Below, in pieces: positions 52,248-64,000 of a stretch of DNA of 64,000 nucleotides. A program made the position numbers and the translations under genes. Numbering within the stretch: position 1 is the first letter of the stretch; every line of letters begins with the position of its first letter. This DNA is from Phoebastria nigripes (taxonomy: Eukaryota > Chordata > Aves > Procellariiformes > Diomedeidae): NCBI GenBank assembly GCA_035582835.1, contig JAYKAV010003094.1, positions 209,518 through 273,517 of the forward strand, written 5' to 3'. Below the pieces are notes generated by a model that was not told where the DNA came from, did no database searches, and saw only the letters and a list, made by a program, of their open reading frames with translations.

Positions 52248-54990
52248 ATCAAGAAGCAGCAACAAATGATTAAAACAAAATAGCAATACAAACGTGAATC
52301 AAAACTGGGCTGATTCTTATGAAATGCTAACCTCATGAATATAAGGAACACAGTTTTCTTCCCAAGACGTTGAGTTAATTCCCTGAAGGATGCTATTTAC
52401 TGAATGATTTATTCAGTTATTTCTTATTTAACCTAAATATCATACATATTTTGCAATGCCCAAATGGTCTTTGATGGCCCATTAAGCTTCTGCTGAAGTC
52501 ACTTACTATCTTCTCAGGTTGTAAAAGTATTCACAAAGACTTAGATATAGAAACACCACATCATTTTAACATATAGAAATAGATTTATTTTTATAAATGC
52601 AAAACAATAATGGAAAATTGTTTAGTCAACTAAGTCTTTAGGCCCTCAAAGTGAGATTGTGCAGTGCAGAGATCAGATGAAGTTGTTGCTGGTCTTTATC
52701 CCAACCACACGAGGATAGGTTTCCTTTGGCTAATTTTTTTAGTCAGATGATGTAGCCTGTGAATTTTTCAGGGGTGTGTTAGTGAAGCCAGCTTGGATAC
52801 AGCTAGCATCACTAAATATTAGGCTAGGGATTAACATCTGGTTGGCGTAGCACCAGAATTCAACAAGAGGACAGTCAGTAAAGGAGTAACTTGCCTACTG
52901 CCTTGCCACTGCCCATATAGACTACCATGATTCTTCTCACATGAGTAAAGGTAAAAAGAACAGGGTATTTAGCCTATTTTTTTTGGTTTTTCACATTTGG
53001 AAGCCAAGATTAGGTAAGAGTGTTACAACCATACCTAGGTGATCCACCACCTCCCACTCTTGTATGCAGGCATGTGTCAAGCCCTTTCAGGAAACCTACA
53101 ATTCAAACACACCATTTTAGGTAAGCAGAACCTGGTGTTATGTATGCAGATAGAAGCTAAAAGCTTGTATTTTACCCTTTAAGGCATTGCACAATAATAC
53201 TGAATATCAAAGTCCAGGATGGTTATAGGTCTCTCTTCTCAAGAGAGGAGACTCCAGTTTTATTTCACACCTGTCACTTGGCTTTCTTCATAACTCCTCC
53301 AGAAAACATCTCTTTTCCCCTATTCTGAACTTGTGGTTTATTCCCTAAAGCCCTTGTCTGCAACTCCTCTGTGCCTAAACATACTTTCATAAACAAGCAT
53401 AAACTCTGTTGTTATCATCTTTAAGCTGACAAATAAGAGATCTGCCTCTCTGCTCCAACTTCGTCTTCTTCTGTCTAAAGTAAAATAAGTTCAGTCTTTT
53501 TCTAGTGGTTGATTGCCCACAAAGAGCTGTCAGAGAACTGACCTAAGGCTTAAATATCTCTTTCAGCCACTTACTAATCAGGAGTTAAAAAATCACCATG
53601 AGACTGAAAAAAATGAAAAGCTGTATCTCAAGTAAGGAGAAAATAATGACATTGAAAAGGTTTAAACTACTGTAAGCCAGTTTGACCAGCTTGCAGGCAG
53701 ACACTCTCAACTGAGGGAGCAGCCACAGATTTTGACATTTGCTCAAAAGATTCTTCCTTGCCAACCTTATCTGGGTTGCAACTAAGCCAGATGGCCTTAG
53801 TCCAGGGCTTGTAATCAGCCAAATGTAAAGGAAGGCAACAGTTCTAGCTGAAGAGGAAATAAAACAAAACAAACTTTAGAAATACTAATGACAACCCATG
53901 GTAATGGTAACCCATATCCACCCACAGATCTGCTGTAGTAATTGAAAAGAAAANATTAAAAAAAAAAAAAGTCTGTTGTTCTGAACATTTCTGAGGTTGT
54001 GGCTTTTGGAAGTAGAAAATTAACTGCCTATAAACCATCTTCTGCGATGTCTCAAAGAAGAATGAATGGAACTGTATTACAGTCTTTCCTTCTGTACCAA
54101 AACTCTCAAAATCACAGCAACAACAGTTCCTGGCTGGTAGCGTTGACATTAATGAAAAACACCTTTCAGCTCTAAAAAGAATGTGTCTAAATGGGGGCAG
54201 GGAAGAGAAGTGTGTTTTAATCTACCTGAAATATTTAGCTTAATCCAAGATGTAACATTTCATTGCAATTTTTGTTTTGATGAATTTAAAATTTTCTCCC
54301 TTTTCTTCCTTTATTTTTTAAGTTAAGTTGACTTCTAAAGTGGAAATGGTGATTTCAAAATGAAAAAGACTACTGTTTTATCCCAAGAATAAATTAAATT
54401 AAACATTTGCATTTTGTATTTTTCTCCCCATCTTTAAAACAGTCACCAAATTTTCTTCAAATTCTCCCTACAAAATGTTAAAAAGCAACCCTCTATAGAT
54501 AGTACTACAAGCTACAGAGTCTAGTTACTCTGTCCGATGCCATAAGGAGGCAGGAAACTGACCACTACAAATAAAATCCCATTGCAGATTTAAATACATT
54601 TAATTCTGTTCTAAAGATTTAATTCTTTTTTCCATTACATAAAGCTAGTTATTAAGTAATATTTGATATCTATCAGTAATTGACTGGACATATTTAAGGA
54701 GGTTTGCTTTTTAATTTTCCTCAATGAAACCATATATAAACTTGATGAAAAGTAGGTCCAGAGTAGGTCCAGCTATTGTTCATCATTTGTCATCAGCCAC
54801 ACAAGGGATGGAGCTGATTAGTATTTGGTAACATCCATTTTTACAAAGAGGATCTAGAACATTCAACAATCAAGGAAGTTTTTAGCTGTTTCCTTCTACC
54901 CTGATAAACTACCACAGGTTCCATTTCAGATGTTACCTGCATACTTATCTGTCAAGTAGACTGAGACACACTGTCATTTAAAAAAATTAT

Positions 54991-55060
54991 TAAAAAAAAA
55001 NCAAAAACAAACAAACAAACAAAAAAAACAACCAACCAACCAACCAAAAAAACCCAAAAA
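54991..55060. repeat. (CAAA)n/(CCAA)n low-complexity tract
   Basis: A-rich sequence with ACAA and ACCA tetramer runs. Confidence 0.9.
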
Positions 55061-57260
55061 AGCGGAAATACGTCTTTGATTCATACTCATACTGCTGAAA
55101 ATGCAGGAATACTTCTGAAAGTCTTGCAGATCACTTTTCATTAGTTCTAATCCCACAAAATCAATGGATCAAATGTTTTCCACAAACTTCAATTTCTTGC
55201 TGAATACTACTATTCTGCAAGCTCAGACTTGCATTCATATGTGTATCTGATATTTCAGCTACAACAAAAAAAAATGTGAACAGCACAGCAGGCTGTTAAT
55301 CTCAGACACGTTTTCCTAAGTCAATACCTGCTTTTTTAAATACTTTCTGGGACTCAGAAGGAAGTAACATGCTGAAAAAAAACCTTTGTCTTTGAATAGG
55401 TTTTTGTCTTTACAGCACAAAAATGTGAAAAGATTCACCCTGGCATTGACCACCAGGAAAGACAATTTCAATATCTTCTATTTCAACAGCTATATTAAGA
55501 AAAAAAATCCCATTACTAGATATATTCTACGTCTATTTTAAACCATAGACCAAATCCTATATCCTTAACTGAGCTAAAATATTACTTGTCGAAGTCAAAC
55601 AAACTTTGATCAAGTAAGGAAGTCAATGCTTAAAATACTTTACAATTTATTTATAGGTAAAAAAGTTTTATGTTCATTAAAAACTTTATTTTCCCTGACA
55701 ATTTTTCTCACTTTTAGGCTTAGACTGTACCCCTACTTCTGATCTGTGCCTAACCACCCAGCTTCTCCCGGCCATCATTTACTTTCTCTTTCCTCTTCAG
55801 ATGAGTTTCAGCAACAGACTCCCCAACAAGCCAAACGGAGTCTCTCCATTTCACATGAAGATACCAACAACATTGACATTCCAGGATAGAGTTGGGTGGA
55901 ATGTCTTCACTGCTGTAATAAGCATCAATAATGGAAAGCATCACTTGGCACCAAGTAACCCTTTACTTTCTTGATTTGTGTACTTTTCCAAAATGTAAAT
56001 ATCTGCTCATGGGTGTGCTGTGAAAAGGTTAACAGAAGTTCACCTCTTTCTACTTCTGTTACACCAGAATTTTATGAGGGACTCTCCCAAATGTTATTAC
56101 CACTGATACACATCTATTTAAGTAGAAGGCACATTACACCTTGGAAGATCAATATCTTTGGAGAAAATTTCCAGTCAAGCATTAAGTATTTAGCATTTCC
56201 CCATAAATATACTCAGTCAGTTAATCCATTACAAAAGTCCAAGTGTATAAAAGTCTCAGCTTACCAACTTGGGCTTGGAATTGATCAAGGAACACACCCT
56301 TTCCCTTTCTTATTTATTTATTTTTGAAGCACTAAACACCCCACCCTCTAATTCCCAGAAAAAGAATTTGACAATAGACTTTCAAACACTGTAGAAGTTT
56401 TACAGATATATAGAGCCAACTGTGTGCATTTATAATTACCTATAAGTTCTCAATTTATTTATGGATAAAGTTACTTAACACCCTAGTGGGGATTGAGCTG
56501 TTCAATTCAAGCGTCACAATAGCCAGAGAGAGCTGCCAAGTTCCAGTACAATATTCCAGAGCCAAGTTTATTTTTAAATTATTTTCTACTACAGTGCAAG
56601 CTAGTTAGACAGGTATTATACTAACTATATCCAATTTCAATGTCAAAACCGATACAGCATTTTCTGAATCTGAAACTTTTAAATTACTTGAGGATTTGAA
56701 TCAAGTCAATATATACAAAAGTATCTTTTTTCCCATTATCATTCAGTTGTCTCTGTAATTAATGGCAGGTTTTGTCTATTAAATAATTTCTTAATCTTAA
56801 ATAATCATCTGTGTTGACAAAATTTTCTGAAGCAACACACCAAATTTCAGTATTATATTATTATCAAGGAGAAAAACCTAGTAGAATAGAATAGGTAGTG
56901 CTCAATTTACTTTTCTTACTCAGCCATGAGGATGTGCATAAGAATAACAAGGAGAAATTTTTAAATAACAAAATATCCTAAGGCAGTAGCTTTCTTGCTT
57001 TTGTCACTCAGAATTACTTTTATTGCCTCTGATTAGATGTTTCATAAACAATAAGAGGACATTATTAGTACTTCTTGTTAAGACTCAAGAAAGGACAAGA
57101 AACTCTGACTGAAAATGTATATCAAAACAAGCTTGTATTTCTGGTTTTTGGAGTTTTGCTTTCACACTGTTGATATTGAGATATGTGTGTATGTGTGTTT
57201 AAGATATGGCGAGGGAGAAAACCAACCCTTCAGCCTTAGTCTGACAGCCCCTCAAACCCT

Positions 57261-57360
57261 GAGAGACATCCAAGCAAAGACTCTTATCAGTACATCTGGA
57301 AGTGAGCAGGAAGTACCAGCCCACTGGACCTCCACCTATTACTTGTTTGACAGCTGTGAG
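57261..57360 (+). repeat. Unidentified diverged repeat, copy 2
   Basis: This segment aligns with 26066-26164 (see that entry). In the matching frame it reads STSGSEQEVPAHW...YYLFDSC. Similarity may extend about 25 bp further upstream (AGTC.TGA...AGC). The shared reading frame hints at a formerly coding repeat, but no functional protein is claimed. Confidence 0.55.
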
Positions 57361-58354
57361 TTAATGTATGAGCAAACAGACAATGGACAAACATGATGGG
57401 GTCATCCTTAATGCAGATAAATGAAATCTGATAAAACACAGGATTTTACAAGGCTGCTAATGAAGGCACTCAGGAAGGAATGGAAGGAAGACACGCACTA
57501 TACAGGGTTTTTTCCCCACTTTCAAATGTTTTGCAACAGGACTTAAAATTTTAGACCAAACAATTTGCAGATGAACTCCCTTCAAGCCTTGAGGACAAGA
57601 GAATATGACATCCCGTTTCCTTCTACTGTCACAAGTAAAAAGCACAGCTCAGTTCCTGAGGGTAGAGGTCTACAGGAATACAAAGGAAATGAAATGAGAT
57701 CTCAGCCAATTTAGTTACTAAGCCTTAGTTTTCCTGATAATTATGCTTAGTACAATCAGTTAACCAGTGCAGTATTCTTTGGGACTGTCTCATTCAGAAA
57801 CACAGCCTTAAAAAACCCAACCAACCAACCAACCCCACAAAACTCTTACTATTTCACTCTTTCAGGTGCCATAAAGTGACCAGACCAGTTAACCCATCTT
57901 CAGTGACAATGACTGACTTTGAGAAGCTGCTCCAATATTGCCCAGTGAGAAAAAGAAGACAAAAAATCTTCAGGAAAAATATTTATCCTTCAATAAATTG
58001 CTTATAAAAACCCAGGAAACCAACAAAGGACACTTGGTTATCTGCACACATACTAATCAAAGAATATTTTCTAAGGCTGGCATGGGAGTTAGACTGCTAT
58101 GTATTTCAAGAAAAGGTCATAAGCCAGTGAAGCATAATCAATGGTTTCCAATGATACAAAAATATTCTACAGCAACATTGATCGTTAAAATATTTTGGGG
58201 TTTTTTTCAGTGATGAGAAGAGTGTATAGAACATAAACCAAAATAACAAAACAAGACAAGACTAAGAATTTTTATATCTAACAAGTCACATACACTAGAG
58301 CAACATAGAGTTTATCTATATTTGAGACGGGACAAAACAAATATTGTAGAATAT

Positions 58355-58465
58355 ATAGAATATATGTGTATAAATATATATATATAAAATATTAAATTAC
58401 ATATATTAGTATATACTATACACTATACATACATTTATTATATGTATGTAATTACATATTCAATG
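58355..58465. repeat. TA-rich simple sequence
   Basis: Imperfect TA/TATG/TACA repeats about 110 bp long. Confidence 0.85.
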
Positions 58466-60364
58466 AATTTTGATTATTTTAACAGAACATCTGTCTTGCT
58501 TTTTACATTTGTAAAACCAAAGAAACTGGAGAAACCAAACATTATCGTCAACTACTTCAGTCCATTGAAGCTGTTGCGGTGAAAGATCCTAATGAAATAA
58601 AAAACGCCTAGGTGAATCTGAACTGAAATTAAAAATCAGTTACTGTAGTTAACTTCTGTTTATTAGCTACTATATATCCTATGAAAACCTACAAGATAAG
58701 GAAGTACTAACAGAAAAAGTAGAAATTTGTCAGTTATAACACTGTATAAATATACATATGCACATAAGTATACAATACTACTTGTGTTGTACATATAATA
58801 CATTGTATATAGTGTATATATAATATAATAACAATTTCAGAAAGGGTGCACAAAAAAGGTAGAGAGGAAGCATGGATAAGGGCACACTAAATAATAAAAA
58901 GCCCTACTTTTTTAGAGTTTCTAATACAATTAAGTTAGGAAGACTTTAAAACATATCCAAATGCACCAATCTGAACTCACTTATTTGTTCAACAGAAATG
59001 AAGTTGTAAGTGAAGTCTAAATCAACACTAAATCTACATTACATATTGGTATTTCTGTCATATGTCATTTCCAGCTGATTTTTTTTTTCCCAAATCCATC
59101 TCCTTCCTTGTGATCTGCCATTTCAGAATTGTTTTATTGATATGCTTTGCTTTCATTTTCATTTATATACAGTTGACTACTGTTATTTGTTGACCTAGAA
59201 AAGCAACTAATTACATGCCATTTTGGAGCTGTAACTGATTAAATGTTATTTTTCTCTGGAAAAATCTTGAGGTCTGAGTTTTATTGTAATCTGACATTTA
59301 CTTGCAAACAGGCATGCACTCTAAAAGAGTATTTGATTTTTCTATACATTCGCATTTGATTATATTCCAGTTTTAGCTTTCATCTGTTAGTCTCTGGCTG
59401 ATCAGGCATTAGAGGACACAGCTGGTTTTGATTAAATAATTATTTAAAAAATAAAGCTGATTTATACTGAATCTCTATAGAAACTTATTGCTTTCATATT
59501 TTTATGTAATAAATTCAACCTTGATAAATGCCAACTCACAGCTGGTTGTAAAACAGGATCATCCAGTCAGAAAATATTTATGTTTTATAAAAAATACGGG
59601 GGGTGAGGGGGTGTTTTTCTTTTAAAGAAATGTGTAACATTTCTGTGAAAGTGACTAGTTTTTGTTTACAAATATTGTTCTGGGGGAAAAAAAAAAAAAA
59701 ATCTCGATTTCTATAAAAATAATCCTAAGTGAAAAAAGTCATAAAGTTAAAAGTATTTTTATATGATTAATATATGAAAACATATTCAAGGATACATCTG
59801 ACATTCAAACATAATTTATGTTTCTGCTGTTGAGCCAACCCTATATTTTTGCTGCTTCTTGACCAAAGGAAGTGACCAAACAAGAAAGTCTCTCTCCTAG
59901 AGAAATCTACAAGATCAGCTTGCAGTAACTGGCTCTGCCAACTGAGAAGTGCCTGTGTTCTTCTAAAATAAAATGAGGTTTCTACATTAAATAACTCTCA
60001 GGCCAGGTCCTTTCACAAATTCAGTTGTGTATCTTCTACCATAATATGCTTCTTAAGCACTGGTAAGGATGTCAGTATTGAGGCCAAATAAAAAAAAAGC
60101 CAGATATCTAAATAGATACCTAAGGTACCAAATAACTATAGTTTGATTGCTGTTATAGATGACAAGTATTTGTCAGGTATATATGAAGAACTTGCATACA
60201 AATTTTGGGTTTAAAATTGTCTTCACAATTTTGCCTTAAAAGGTGCATCTCACAAATATTTTTACTTCACTGCTTTTGAAAAGAAAATTTCTTTCTGCAT
60301 TCTGAGAATGCAGTGTATTAACAATTACCTCCATGCACCTTTTCAGGGCTACTCAGACTTCCCC

Positions 60365-60420
60365 TAGTTTAGCTAAGCTAATTTAGCTAATTAGCTCAGC
60401 TAATTTAGCGAGTAAATTGT
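60365..60420. repeat. AGCTAATTT palindromic tandem repeats
   Basis: The self-complementary motifs TTAGCTAA and AGCT recur within units of TAGTTTAGCTAA, GCTAATTTAGCTAA and GCTAATTTAGC. Confidence 0.85.
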
Positions 60421-62047
60421 ATTATTACTGTTCATTCATTCTGCTATCACCACAGAATTATTTTTTTCTGGTTTTGAAACTGTTCCACCTCTTCTCCTCA
60501 AAATTTATCAGTTCTGGGGCTCCTGCATTCAGCTCAGCCCCACCTTTGTGTGTGAGCAATTCTCTACTCAGCTCTGGTCCACTCATGATTTAGGCTGGTC
60601 TCTCCAAATGCAGGCACTAGATTCAGCTGGGCAACAGAAGACAATACCAATCAATACAATACAATACCATCTCTCAGATATTACTAATCTCTGTAAAAAG
60701 GATAGCTGGAGCAACAAGTAATTAAAGTATTCATGCAGGCAGGCATCAGTCTCTATTGGAGCAAGTCTCTACTTTATGGCTGAGGCACTGCCCAACCACA
60801 TGGTGTCCAGGAAACAACAGAGACCCTCAGAGTGACACTCCATGTTAATCTGGAGAGTGGCGAGATCTTAATAAACTTCATAGCTAGTTCTGAGCATTTT
60901 GCCATTCTATGCACTTCACAAATGAGAGGAAGCTCCAGTTAATTTCAGCCAGCTTTCTCTTCTGTGACCATAGAAACCTAGGAGGACTTCAAGACCCTGT
61001 ATCCCATAAATAAGGGTTTAACGTCATGGGCAGTCAGCAAGTATGCTGGAAGTCTACTCGAGTCAAGGTCACAAAAGCAGTAGTATAGCCATAATGTATG
61101 TTTCAGAGCAGATAGCCAAGACTTCCAGATTTCTGTATGCAGATAGGACTAATTAGAACAGGACTTGGAGAAAAACAGAAAAAGCCTTTTTCATTTCATC
61201 ATGGCTCAAATGTATAAATTTAAGAAAACTGTCTATGCACGTGAATTCTGATACTCCTCTTCAAGATAGCTAGGCCTTTGCAACACATGCAAAGATAACA
61301 GTGTTAGCACTAACCACTATAGGATTTTAGACTGCACAAAGAGTGCTATCAACTTAGCTGGGCGTTTGCATAAGGGAAAAGAAAAGTGCACACAAAATGC
61401 TGATTAGGGCTCATAATTATAGGGGAAAAATTTATGACGACTAGGATATCCTGCCTCCACCCTATCACGTATCTCTGCCTGCCTACCTAAACAAATGAAG
61501 TGGTGTATGATTTACACTCCGTAATGTTAATTAACCTTCTTTTCATGTTTCCTTTCAAACTCAAAGAAGTGTTTTAAAAGATTTTAAAATATTCATTTTT
61601 GGTTTGCTCTTTTAGAAATACTGAGTGAAACAACTCTTTGTAAAGTAAACTTTGACATTAGGAAAATGTATCAAGGATTTAAAATGCTATAGTTACCAGA
61701 GTATTGTTGAATATTCAAGTAGTGTTTTAAGGGTATGGACTAATGCTTTATATAAACTGTGCTGTAATATCCACAAGTGACATCTTATCCAATGAATACA
61801 ATTAAAAGCATGTGTATGGGTATGTGTGAGAAAGAGATAGGGAGTTAGTTACAAAAAAATGCAGTTGTTAAATAAAATATATTTTAATTGATGTGAATTT
61901 GGCAATACTTAACATGCTTATGTCAGTCTAAACATTATTAATTGGTCTGATTTAAGATCAGAGATTCCCATACTGGCTGGATTGTGAAAAGTCCACCTAG
62001 AGAAGGAAAACAATTACTTTCAGATGAAACTTTGGGGATGAGTGTTG

Positions 62048-62245
62048 ATGAAGAAGTTTCCTTGCATTATATTCATTGTGTTTCTGGCTTCATTACCAAC
62101 TGCCTCAAAAAGCCAGAAAATACACGGTGATTTTAAGAAGCAGGCTGAAGAGCCAGGTTCTTTGCAACATGATGTTATGCTTCAAAAGTTTCTCAAATTT
62201 TTTTCCTTGGTACCTACTGACAACATGGGACATGTCTCCACCTAA
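62048..62245 (+). CDS. Candidate small secreted-peptide frame (doubtful)
   Basis: A 65-codon frame starts at ATG 62048 and ends TAA 62243-62245. The N-terminus looks like a signal peptide: MKK, then a hydrophobic core (PCIIFIVFLASLP), then TASKS as a possible cleavage region. About 43 charged or polar residues without cysteines follow. A TATA-like TTTATATAAA lies at 61747-61756. A donor-like ATG|GTGAGT occurs at about 62269-62277, just after the stop. Against it, the ATG has a T at -3 (weak start context), the frame is short, no family is recognised, and chance frames of this size are common. It is listed as a lead, not as a gene call. Confidence 0.12.
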   Translation: MKKFPCIIFIVFLASLPTASKSQKIHGDFKKQAEEPGSLQHDVMLQKFLKFFSLVPTDNMGHVST

Positions 62246-64000
62246 ATATCACACAGCTTCTTATTGATAATGGTGAGTTGGTAGTCACTTCTTTGTAAAA
62301 TAGCGGTTAGTTGCTCCCCAGCATGAATAAGATACCACCTATTCCTACATAATAGAGAAAGAAATTCCTCAGAAACCTCATGAAATTTTCATTTTAATAA
62401 ACAGATTTGTGTCTCTTATAAAAAGTAGTCATTTGAAAAGGTCAAGGTCAGAAGCAAATAAATGAATTTAAACAATCTAACCCTGGCTAGAGATTTTACT
62501 GTTCTCTTCACAATTACTTTGGTGACTTGTTACACAGGCTGTCAGTGGGTAGAGAAGACTTACCAGGTTCAACTCTCCCCACCATCAAATTTAGACTTTA
62601 CAGTATCATGGTTTCCCAATGGATGTAAAAGAAAGGAAGGTATTTTCAGCATCTATTCAAGTTCAAGATATTGACACATTTCACTACTAGGTAGATGAAT
62701 ATCACATGATACTCATCAGGAGTATCCTGATGTCCTGACAAAAAGATCATCTTTCACCCAGCACTTCTTAGCCTGAACAACAGCTTATTTTGATAAACAT
62801 TTCAAACAGAAGTGATGGTAGTTCTTAGATACAGCAGATAAAGATTTATATCTTCACAAGCTGCAGTTCAATTTCAGGCTGTCAAAAACCACCCGGCTGT
62901 AACTGCTGTAATGATTTCACATTACATTATTCTTGAATTCCAGTAAGAAACTCTAGCTAGCCTACAAATGATTGTTTCGGGAATAGAGAAAGCTCCTGTG
63001 AACCCAAACACTTTTAACCCAGTAACATACTGGCTTCATTTTTATACTTGGAGACCATTTAAGTTGCTGTTCAGAGGCTCCTAAATTTAGATCCAGTTTC
63101 TGAAGTTAAAATTTCAAATTGAAACCTTATGTTTATCACCTAATGGAAACTGTACTTTGAACATTCCAGTCTTTTTTCTCATTTGAAAAAACAAATTGTC
63201 CTAGAAATCCATTCAGCTTCATCAGTGCAAAATGAGAGAAGATTAATCTTTCTGTGTCTCAAGAAACAGTTGCCTTTATCATATTTCAGAACAGGACAGC
63301 AGTGACTTTCTGGGTACGATGTAAGAATCAATCTTCTTACACTTTCCGTGCAGTATCTCTAACATTGTTATATATTTTTGTGAAATATCCAGAGCAATAT
63401 AGCATAATGTAAAATATTTTTAACTATTACACTAATAAGTTTTTGGTTTGCTATCTAACTGAGAAAGAGATAACTCGCTGAATATCAAAACATAGCTACT
63501 ACTTCATAACCTGCAAAGATGGCTGATTACAATCGTCTTGTGCACATACCAAAACTAATTACTGGATTAAACATTTAAGGAAACAACTACGGTACCACAT
63601 TCAAGTAGAAATAAGACTTAGCTGTTCCTGTGTTTTGATCTTTATTGGTATCCAAGTTGTCATTTAATCAGAACACTGCCAAAGCATTTAATACTGACAG
63701 TACAGCCTAATCAAAGGCATACTGTGAATAAAACAGTAAAACAGATTAAAATTAATTAATCAGTGAAATTAAAGCTTCTTTCCAATAGGGGAATGTAGTT
63801 GTTTAAGGTCTGGTGATGTGATTATCTTGATTGTCTTTCTGGCCTCATTTCAACAATTTATTATCTCAGTTTCAGATGAAATAAACCTAAAGGGGAATAG
63901 ACATCCGCTTTAACTTAGTTTGTTTTGGCATAGCATTCGGTAAAAGACTTTCATTTATGTACCATATGATTTGATAAAACAGGTTGCAATTACTGCACAA

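Larger units (their letters stand above)
46781..57260. other. Intergenic
   Basis: No gene is recognised. Contents are the 22-bp tandem pair at 48501-48544, the long poly(A) tract at 52109-52244 and a CAAA/CCAA-rich tract at 54991-55060. Short open frames are unremarkable. Confidence 0.6.
57361..64000. other. Intergenic to window end
   Basis: No confident gene is present. The stretch holds an AACC tetramer run (57816-57834), an AT-rich simple-sequence block (58355-58465), AGCTAATTT palindromic repeats (60365-60420) and the candidate small open frame at 62048. Confidence 0.6.

Noticed and set aside
52082..52351. Poly-phenylalanine minus-strand frame
   Set aside because: It is translation of the long poly(A) tract.
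62462..62674. 70-codon frame with a hydrophobic N-terminal segment
   Set aside because: No family is recognised and no supporting promoter or splice context is visible. It was considered with the frame at 62048 and judged weaker.
1..64000. CRISPR array, prokaryotic operon, phage or toxin system
   Set aside because: No regularly spaced repeats, operon-like dense coding or ribosome binding sites are present. The gene structure and repeats are vertebrate.

Overview
The window looks like avian nuclear DNA, probably from a neoavian bird. It is AT-rich and gene-poor. It carries CR1 LINE fragments with the bird-type 3' end (ATTCTATG repeats), three solo LTRs with intact 5-bp target-site duplications, and a vertebrate gene split by canonical GT-AG introns. 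No prokaryotic, CRISPR, operon or plasmid features are present.

One protein-coding gene can be supported: the 3' half of VEGFC (vascular endothelial growth factor C) on the + strand. Three coding exons are visible (2566-2675, 2931-3261 and 7820-7934). By comparison with the human gene these are exons 5, 6 and 7. Splice phases join perfectly (1, then 2). Together they encode the cysteine-rich C-terminal propeptide with its C-x10-CxCxC repeats and the stop codon. A short 3'UTR follows, with a likely poly(A) signal at 8323. The receptor-binding VEGF homology domain, signal peptide and promoter lie upstream, outside the window.

The remaining ~55 kb (about 8.35-64 kb) looks like the intergenic region downstream of VEGFC. 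It holds a reverse-oriented CR1 interrupted by an assembly gap (15642-16911), a decayed forward CR1 (22829-23910), a short CR1 3' tail (38366-38412), two long solo LTRs (30250-31396 and 36073-37073), a probable old tRNA-derived SINE (about 46700-46780), a pair of diverged copies of an unidentified repeat (26066-26164 and 57261-57360), and many low-complexity tracts. A third solo LTR (1900-2476) sits antisense inside VEGFC intron 4, only 89 bp from the exon 5 acceptor. I found no second gene that I trust. The best weak candidate is a 65-codon open frame with a signal-peptide-like start at 62048-62245.

I did not find an undescribed biological system. The observations worth following are the VEGFC-proximal LTR, a nested hairpin in VEGFC intron 6, a locally duplicated block containing a 20-bp exact repeat with homeodomain-cofactor/E-box motifs near 32.1-32.4 kb, the 14-bp GC palindrome at 26386, the shared unknown repeat, the long poly(A) tract flanked by a 7-bp repeat, and the small secreted-peptide-like frame.
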